The position numbers and the translations under genes are program-made. This document shows positions 27,328-33,054 of a stretch of DNA of 35,940 nt, piece by piece. Positions within the stretch are counted from its first letter, which is position 1. Each line of letters starts with the position of its first letter. The stretch comes from Verrucomicrobiota bacterium (GTDB lineage Bacteria > Verrucomicrobiota > Verrucomicrobiia > Limisphaerales > JACPZS01), in the NCBI GenBank assembly GCA_016195385.1, contig JACPZS010000230.1, forward strand, positions 1 through 35,940. The letters are read 5' to 3'. The notes below the pieces were generated by a model, which made no database searches, was not told the DNA's origin, and saw nothing but the letters and a program-made list of their open reading frames with translations.

Positions 27328-30015
27328 ATGCCTGACGAAACAAATCCCCCCAAGCCAACGAACAACGAGGGCAGTAACGCGCTGGGCGGCACGCCGCTGT
27401 TTGCGGCCAACGAAAAGATCCAGAAGATCAACGTCGCGGACGAAATCAAGAATTCGTTTCTCGATTACTCGATGTCGGTAATTATCTCGCGGGCATTGCC
27501 CGACGCTCGCGACGGACTCAAGCCCTCGCAGCGCAGGATTCTTTATGCGATGCACGACTTGTCGCTGTTCCCGAACCGGCAGCATCGCAAGTGCGCCAAG
27601 ATTTGCGGTGACACCAGCGGCAATTATCACCCGCATGGCGAGGCCGTGATTTACCCAACGCTCGTTCACATGGCGCAGCCGTGGGCGATGCGCGAACGGC
27701 TTGTGGACGGTCAGGGAAATTTCGGTTCCGTCGAAGGCGATCCACCTGCCGCGATGCGCTACACCGAAGCGCGCATGACACACCTCGGCGCGGCGTTGAT
27801 GACGGACATGGACAAAGAGACGGTAAACTTTGTGCCGAACTACGATGAGACGCTGAAGGAGCCGGTCGTTTTTCCCGCCGCGTTCCCGAACCTGATTGTC
27901 AACGGCGGCACAGGCATCGCCGTCGGCATGGCCACCAACATGGCGCCGCACAATCTGGGCGAAGTCATCGACGGCATTTGCGCGCAAATCGACGATCCGA
28001 ACATTTCCATCGCGGGCCTGATGAAATTCATCAAAGGCCCCGACTTTCCGACCGGTTGCATGGTCTGCGGCGTCGAACCGATCAAGCAATACTTTGCCAC
28101 CGGTCGCGGCAGCATGAAGGTGCGCGGCAAGGCGGGCATCGAGCAATTCAAGGGCGGACGAGAGCAAATCGTCATTACGGAAATTCCGTACAACGTGAAT
28201 CGTGCGGTGCTGGTCGAGCGCATTGCCGAATTGGTGAACGAGAAAATCATCTCCGACATCAGTGCGGTGCGCGACGAGTCGGATGAGAACACGCGCGTCG
28301 TCATCGAACTGAAGCGCGAAGCGATTCCCAAGGTCGTCATCAACAATCTGTATCAGCACACGCAGTTGGAGACGTCTTTCTCGGTCAACTCGCTTGCGAT
28401 TGATCACGGCAAGCCGAAAATTCTGAACCTCAAGGAGCAGATCAATTGCTACATCGAGCATCGCCGCGAAGTCGTCATCCGCCGCACGCGCTTTGAATTG
28501 CGCAAAGCCGAGGAGCGTGCCGAGATTTTGGAAGGCTATCTTATCGCGCTCTCGAATCTCGATGAGTTCATCCGCATCATCCGCAGTTCGGCAAATCGCG
28601 ACGAGGCGAAAATCAAATTGCTCGCGTTCGAGTTCGCGCGCGCGCAGGTCGAGCGCCTCGGCATTCTCATTCGCAGCGAAGCGCGCCTGAACAACGGCCG
28701 CTACGAGTTCAGTGAAGCTCAGACCAACGCCATTCTGGATCTGCGTCTTTACCAACTCACCGGCTTGGAAATCGACAAAGTGCGTGCTGAATATCGAGAG
28801 CTGATCGAGAAGATCAAAGACCTGCTCGACATCCTTGCCCGCGAAACGCGCGTGATGACGATCATCAAGTCCGAACTGCTGGCGATCAAAGAAAAACACG
28901 CGACGCCGCGGTTGACCGACCTGGTGCCCGATGAAGGCGAAATAGCGATCGAAGATTTAATCGCCAACGAAGGCGTCATCATCACCATCACTCACAACGG
29001 TTTGATCAAACGCACGAACGTCAGTTCGTATCGCGCCCAGCGCCGCGGCGGCAAGGGCGTCATCGGCATGGCGACACGGGAGGCTTCACCGGTCGAAGGC
29101 GAGCAAGCGGACTTTATCGAGCATCTCTTCACCGCGAGCACGCACGATTATTTGATGTTCTTCACGAACACGGGCCGCGTCTATGTCGAGCGCGTGCATG
29201 AAATTCCCGACATGGGCCGCGCGGCGAAAGGGCGCAGCATTGCGAACTTGCTCGAATTTCGTTCGGATGAAAAAATCGCGGCGTTGATTCGTGTCGTCGC
29301 CAAAGCCGGCCCGAACAAGGAGGACATCACGTGGCAGCAGCGCGATCAGGTCTTTTTCGCCACGCGAATGGGCACCGTGAAGAAGACGGCGCTCGAAGAA
29401 TTTGCCAACATGCGCAAAGGCGGCATCATCGCGATTGGCATCGATCCTGGCGACGCACTGATTGAAGTCAAATTGACGCGCGGCAGCGTCGTCGAAAATA
29501 ATGAGGTCAAGGATCCCGGCGACGACGTCGTGCTGATCACGCGCGAAGGCATGAGCATCCGTTTCAGCGAATCAGATGTTCGTTCGATGGGCCGCACCGC
29601 AGCAGGCGTGCGTGGGATCAGCGTGGAAGCCAGCGACGCGGTGGTCGCGCTCGCGGTCGTGGTGCCGGATGCGATGCTGCTCGTCGCCGGCGAAAACGGC
29701 ATCGGCAAACGCACGGCGTTTGACGAATACCGCGCCCAGTCGCGTGGTGGCAAAGGCATCATCACGATGAAGACCAACGACAAAACTGGCGGTGTCATCG
29801 GCGCGCTGACGGTCAAGGACGCCGACGAGATCATGCTCATCACGTTTGGCGGACAGATGGTGCGCACGGCGGTGAAAGACATCCGCGAAACGGGGCGAAA
29901 CACCCAGGGTGTCAAGCTCATCAACCTTGACGAAAGTGACAAGCTTCAAGCCATCGCCCCGGTGATCAGCGAAGAATCAGACGCGGCGGAAGAATCCCCT
30001 TCGAGTGCGAGTTGA
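27328..30015 (+). CDS. gyrA: DNA gyrase subunit A
   Basis: The 895-residue GyrA has the cleavage-reunion domain with catalytic Tyr145 in AAMRYTEA, and the C-terminal beta-pinwheel with the GyrA-box QRRGGKG at 571-577, which marks gyrase rather than topoisomerase IV. By alignment to E. coli by eye, HPHGEAVIYPT puts Ala106 at the Ser83 place and Pro110 at the Asp87 place, the two residues that hold the quinolone magnesium-water bridge. The tail is acidic and serine-rich (SEESDAAEESPSSAS). The stop is 35 bases before the downstream LarA-family ATG, with no terminator visible. Confidence 0.98.
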   Translation: MPDETNPPKPTNNEGSNALGGTPLFAANEKIQKINVADEIKNSFLDYSMSVIISRALPDARDGLKPSQRRILYAMHDLSLFPNRQHRKCAKICGDTSGNYHPHGEAVIYPTLVHMAQPWAMRERLVDGQGNFGSVEGDPPAAMRYTEARMTHLGAALMTDMDKETVNFVPNYDETLKEPVVFPAAFPNLIVNGGTGIAVGMATNMAPHNLGEVIDGICAQIDDPNISIAGLMKFIKGPDFPTGCMVCGVEPIKQYFATGRGSMKVRGKAGIEQFKGGREQIVITEIPYNVNRAVLVERIAELVNEKIISDISAVRDESDENTRVVIELKREAIPKVVINNLYQHTQLETSFSVNSLAIDHGKPKILNLKEQINCYIEHRREVVIRRTRFELRKAEERAEILEGYLIALSNLDEFIRIIRSSANRDEAKIKLLAFEFARAQVERLGILIRSEARLNNGRYEFSEAQTNAILDLRLYQLTGLEIDKVRAEYRELIEKIKDLLDILARETRVMTIIKSELLAIKEKHATPRLTDLVPDEGEIAIEDLIANEGVIITITHNGLIKRTNVSSYRAQRRGGKGVIGMATREASPVEGEQADFIEHLFTASTHDYLMFFTNTGRVYVERVHEIPDMGRAAKGRSIANLLEFRSDEKIAALIRVVAKAGPNKEDITWQQRDQVFFATRMGTVKKTALEEFANMRKGGIIAIGIDPGDALIEVKLTRGSVVENNEVKDPGDDVVLITREGMSIRFSESDVRSMGRTAAGVRGISVEASDAVVALAVVVPDAMLLVAGENGIGKRTAFDEYRAQSRGGKGIITMKTNDKTGGVIGALTVKDADEIMLITFGGQMVRTAVKDIRETGRNTQGVKLINLDESDKLQAIAPVISEESDAAEESPSSAS

Positions 30016-30050
30016 TTCCACCGCGTCGCGCACGACGAATAAATGTCCGA

Positions 30051-31313
30051 ATGAATGTCAACTTAGCCTACGGCCAGGGACATCTGGCGGTCGATTTTCC
30101 CGACGGACGGACGACTGTCATCGAACCGTCCCATACACCGGGGCTGGCCGATGAAGAATCCGCCGTCCTCGCAGCCCTGCAAAATCCCATTGGCGCTCGG
30201 CCGTTGCATGAGTGGATTAAGCCGGAAGACCGCGTGTGCATCGTCTTCACCGACATTACGCGCGCGACGCCGAATGAGCGGCTCATTCCCTGGCTCTTGG
30301 AACATCTTGCGCATCTGCCGCGTGAAAACATCACACTGCTGAATTCCCTCGGCACGCATCGCCCCAATACGCGCGCCGAGTTGGAGAAAATGCTCACGTC
30401 GGAGATCGTCGCCGATTATCGAGTGATCAACCACGAATCGGAGAATCCCGCGGATCTGGTTCAACTCGGCACGACGCGCGATGGCACGCCCGCTTTGATC
30501 AACTGCCATCTGGTCAACGCCGACGTGCGCATTGTCACCGGGTTCATCGAGCCGCATTTTTTCGCCGGCTTCAGTGGTGGACCAAAGGGCATCATGCCGG
30601 GCGTCGCCGGGTTGGAGACCGTGATGAGCAACCACGGCGCGAAGAACATCGGTGATCCGAAATCCGCGTTTGGCATCACCATCAGCAATCCAATTTGGGA
30701 AGAAATGCGCGACATCGCGCTGCGCGTCGGTCCGAGCTTTTTGCTGAACGTCTCGCTCAATGAAGCGCGGCAAATCACTGGCGTGTTCGCCGGCGATTTA
30801 ATCGCCGCGCACAAAGCCGGCATCGAGTTCGTGCGGCAATCGGCGATGCAGAAAGTGAAGGCGCCATTTGAAATCGTTGTTACGACGAACAGCGGTTATC
30901 CGCTCGACATGAATCTTTATCAGGGCGTGAAAGGCATGAGCGCGGCGGCGCGTGTCATCCAGCCGGGCGGCACCTTGATCCTCGCGTGCGAATGCCGCGA
31001 GGGCCTGCCGGCGGGCAGCCCACTCGACAAATTGTTGCGCAGCGCAGCCAGTCCGGAGGAAATTTTAGCGATGCTGGCGACACCCGGATTTGTAAGCCCC
31101 GAACAATGGCAGGCGCAGATCCAATCCCTCATTCAGCGCCGGGCCAGCGTGCTCGTTTACAGTTCGCTGCCCGACGAAATCATCCGCGCCGCACACTTGA
31201 CTCCCTGCCATGACATCAGCCGAACCGTGAGCGAGCGCCTCTCACAGCTCGGCCCTGACGCGCGCGTCGCCGTCTTGCCGCAAGGCCCGCTGACGATTCC
31301 TTACCTCGCTTGA
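30051..31313 (+). CDS. LarA-family nickel-dependent lactate racemase-like protein
   Basis: The 420-residue protein fits LarA (DUF2088): TDITRATPN with Asp68 and Arg71, LGTHRPN with His103, EPHFFAGFSGGPKG with His169 and Lys179, and SNHGA with His195. These are the positions that in lactate racemase contact substrate and the nickel-pincer cofactor (NPN). LarA homologues act on several 2-hydroxyacids, so lactate itself is not assured. The cofactor-making larB, larC and larE are not in this window. ATG 30051 is preferred over an upstream TTG at 30012 that overlaps the gyrA stop. It lies 35 bases after gyrA and may share its transcript. Confidence 0.87.
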   Translation: MNVNLAYGQGHLAVDFPDGRTTVIEPSHTPGLADEESAVLAALQNPIGARPLHEWIKPEDRVCIVFTDITRATPNERLIPWLLEHLAHLPRENITLLNSLGTHRPNTRAELEKMLTSEIVADYRVINHESENPADLVQLGTTRDGTPALINCHLVNADVRIVTGFIEPHFFAGFSGGPKGIMPGVAGLETVMSNHGAKNIGDPKSAFGITISNPIWEEMRDIALRVGPSFLLNVSLNEARQITGVFAGDLIAAHKAGIEFVRQSAMQKVKAPFEIVVTTNSGYPLDMNLYQGVKGMSAAARVIQPGGTLILACECREGLPAGSPLDKLLRSAASPEEILAMLATPGFVSPEQWQAQIQSLIQRRASVLVYSSLPDEIIRAAHLTPCHDISRTVSERLSQLGPDARVAVLPQGPLTIPYLA

Positions 31314-31343
31314 AATCTAGCGCTTGCTGGCAAGAGATAACTT

Positions 31344-31781
31344 ATGAAACTCGGGGCCATCCGAAACCGAGCACTGCTTTGGACAATTTTTGTCGTGCTC
31401 TGTGTCGCGAGTTTTTTGGCTTGGGTCCACAAACAATGGAAGGCTGAAGCCGAGAAGGTCGTTGCGAAATACTTTGAAGCCATCGACTGGAAAGAGCGCG
31501 GCGAAACAATTGTTGCTCTGCAACCGATTTTCTTCTCTCAAAGGTCTCCGGACGAATTGGGTCGGAGCCTTGATGAATTGAGTGCGAAGTTTGGAAGCAT
31601 CCGAAGTTTTTCGATTTACTTTTGGCACACTCATTCAGGTTCTGGAATTGCCGGAAATGGAACTTACGTGGTCTTACATTGTCAGTCTGTGTACTCAAAA
31701 GCGTCAGCACAGGAGGATTTCACGTTATTCAAACACTTCGGCGATCTTGGTTTTAAGATTGTTGACCACGGGTTCGACTAG
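31344..31781 (+). CDS. membrane-anchored small protein of unknown function
   Basis: I do not recognise a family. The 145-residue protein starts with a charged stretch and one hydrophobic segment (about residues 10-28, ALLWTIFVVLCVASFLAWV), which makes it a signal anchor or signal peptide. The rest is a small soluble domain with an alternating pattern (KYFEAIDWKERGETIVAL; GTYVVLHCQSVYS; KHFGDLGFKIVDHGFD) that might be an NTF2-like or cystatin-like fold, as in DUF4019-type proteins, though this is a guess. Base composition is AT-richer than the flanking larA and moeB-like genes. It starts 30 bases after larA. Confidence 0.55.
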   Translation: MKLGAIRNRALLWTIFVVLCVASFLAWVHKQWKAEAEKVVAKYFEAIDWKERGETIVALQPIFFSQRSPDELGRSLDELSAKFGSIRSFSIYFWHTHSGSGIAGNGTYVVLHCQSVYSKASAQEDFTLFKHFGDLGFKIVDHGFD

Positions 31782-31889
31782 CCTTGAGTTCAGATTTTTT
31801 CGCCAGCGATTCCGGCGACACCGTCTTAACTTTTCGTTGCGGCGTCGTTGCGGCGGGCTATGTTTGCCGCCGCTGAAACGAAAGAAATT

Positions 31890-33038
31890 ATGCAATTGAG
31901 CAACGACGAAATCCGCCGCTATTCCCGCCACCTGATCCTGCCGGAAGTCGGTATGGCGGGGCAGAAAAAAATTTGTTCCGCCAGCGTGCTGTGCATCGGC
32001 GCGGGTGGACTTGGCTCACCGATTGCGATGTATCTCGCGGCGGCGGGCGTTGGCAAGATCGGCCTTGTGGATTTCGATGTCGTCGATTTTTCCAACCTCC
32101 AGCGCCAGATCATTCACGGCACCGAGGATGTCGGCCGGCTCAAATCCGAATCCGCGCGCGACACGATCAAGAGCATTAACCCCGGCGTTGAAGTCGTCAT
32201 TCACAATGCCCGGCTGACCAGTGAAAACGCCCTTGAGATCATCGCCCCATACGACATCGTCGTGGATGGCACGGACAATTTCCCGACGCGCTATCTGACC
32301 AACGATGCTTGCGTGCTGCTCAAAAAGCCGAACGTCTATGGCTCCATCTTTCGATTTGAAGGCCAGGCCAGCGTGTTTTCGCCGATGATGGGCGGGCCAT
32401 GCTACCGCTGTCTTTATCCCGAACCGCCGCCGCCTGGCATGGTGCCCAGTTGCGCGGAAGGCGGCGTGCTTGGCGTGCTGCCGGGCATCGTTGGTTGCAT
32501 TCAAGCCACGGAAATTTTGAAACTCGCGCTCGGCAAAGGCAGTTCGCTCATCGGGCGGCTGCTCCTCTTCAATGCGCTGGACATGAAGTTCCGCGAACTC
32601 AAACTGCGCCGCGATCCGGAATGCCCACTATGCGGCGAGCATCCGACGATCACCAAACTCATCGACTACGAAATGTTTTGTGGCATCTCGGCCGAACCGG
32701 AGACGCCATCGTCGAACCCCGACGAAGTGAGCGTTCAGGAAATGAAACGCGCGCTCGACGATCCGAAGCTCGGCATCAAAGTCATCGACGTGCGCGAGCC
32801 GGACGAATTTCAAATCGCGCACATCGCGGGCGTGCCGCAAGTTCCCTTGAGCGCCTTGCCGCAGCGCTTCACCGAACTCGATCCTAATCAGACCATTTAC
32901 CTCCACTGCAAAAGTGGAGTGCGTTCGATGAAGGCGTTGAAATTCTTGCGCGAGCAGGGTTTCAAATACGTGAAGAGCGTCAAGGGCGGCATCAGTGCCT
33001 GGTCGGATGAAATCGACCACGGCGTGCCGAAGTATTGA
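31890..33038 (+). CDS. MoeB/ThiF-type adenylyltransferase fused to rhodanese (MoeZ-like)
   Basis: The 382-residue protein activates the C-terminal glycine of a ubiquitin-like sulfur carrier (MoaD or ThiS type) by adenylation, then transfers sulfur through its rhodanese domain. The start SNDEIRRYSRHLILPEVG is the family start; the nucleotide loop is GAGGLGS at 37-43, with Asp62 next. Zinc is held by Cys171/Cys174 (CYRC) and Cys245/Cys248 (CPLC), and the conserved catalytic Cys188 is in PSCAEGGVLG. The rhodanese domain has Cys340 in LHCKSGVRS. ATG 31890 fits the family start; a 31860 ATG is an alternative. It could serve molybdopterin, thiamine, or cysteine-forming carriers; no such carrier gene is adjacent. 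Confidence 0.92.
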   Translation: MQLSNDEIRRYSRHLILPEVGMAGQKKICSASVLCIGAGGLGSPIAMYLAAAGVGKIGLVDFDVVDFSNLQRQIIHGTEDVGRLKSESARDTIKSINPGVEVVIHNARLTSENALEIIAPYDIVVDGTDNFPTRYLTNDACVLLKKPNVYGSIFRFEGQASVFSPMMGGPCYRCLYPEPPPPGMVPSCAEGGVLGVLPGIVGCIQATEILKLALGKGSSLIGRLLLFNALDMKFRELKLRRDPECPLCGEHPTITKLIDYEMFCGISAEPETPSSNPDEVSVQEMKRALDDPKLGIKVIDVREPDEFQIAHIAGVPQVPLSALPQRFTELDPNQTIYLHCKSGVRSMKALKFLREQGFKYVKSVKGGISAWSDEIDHGVPKY

Positions 33039-33054
33039 ACTTGGTTCCGGCTGG

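Noticed and set aside
27280-28899. 539-codon minus-strand frame opposite gyrB/gyrA
   Set aside because: It lies antisense to well-conserved gyrA and shows no domain; long antisense frames are usual with GC-rich codon use.
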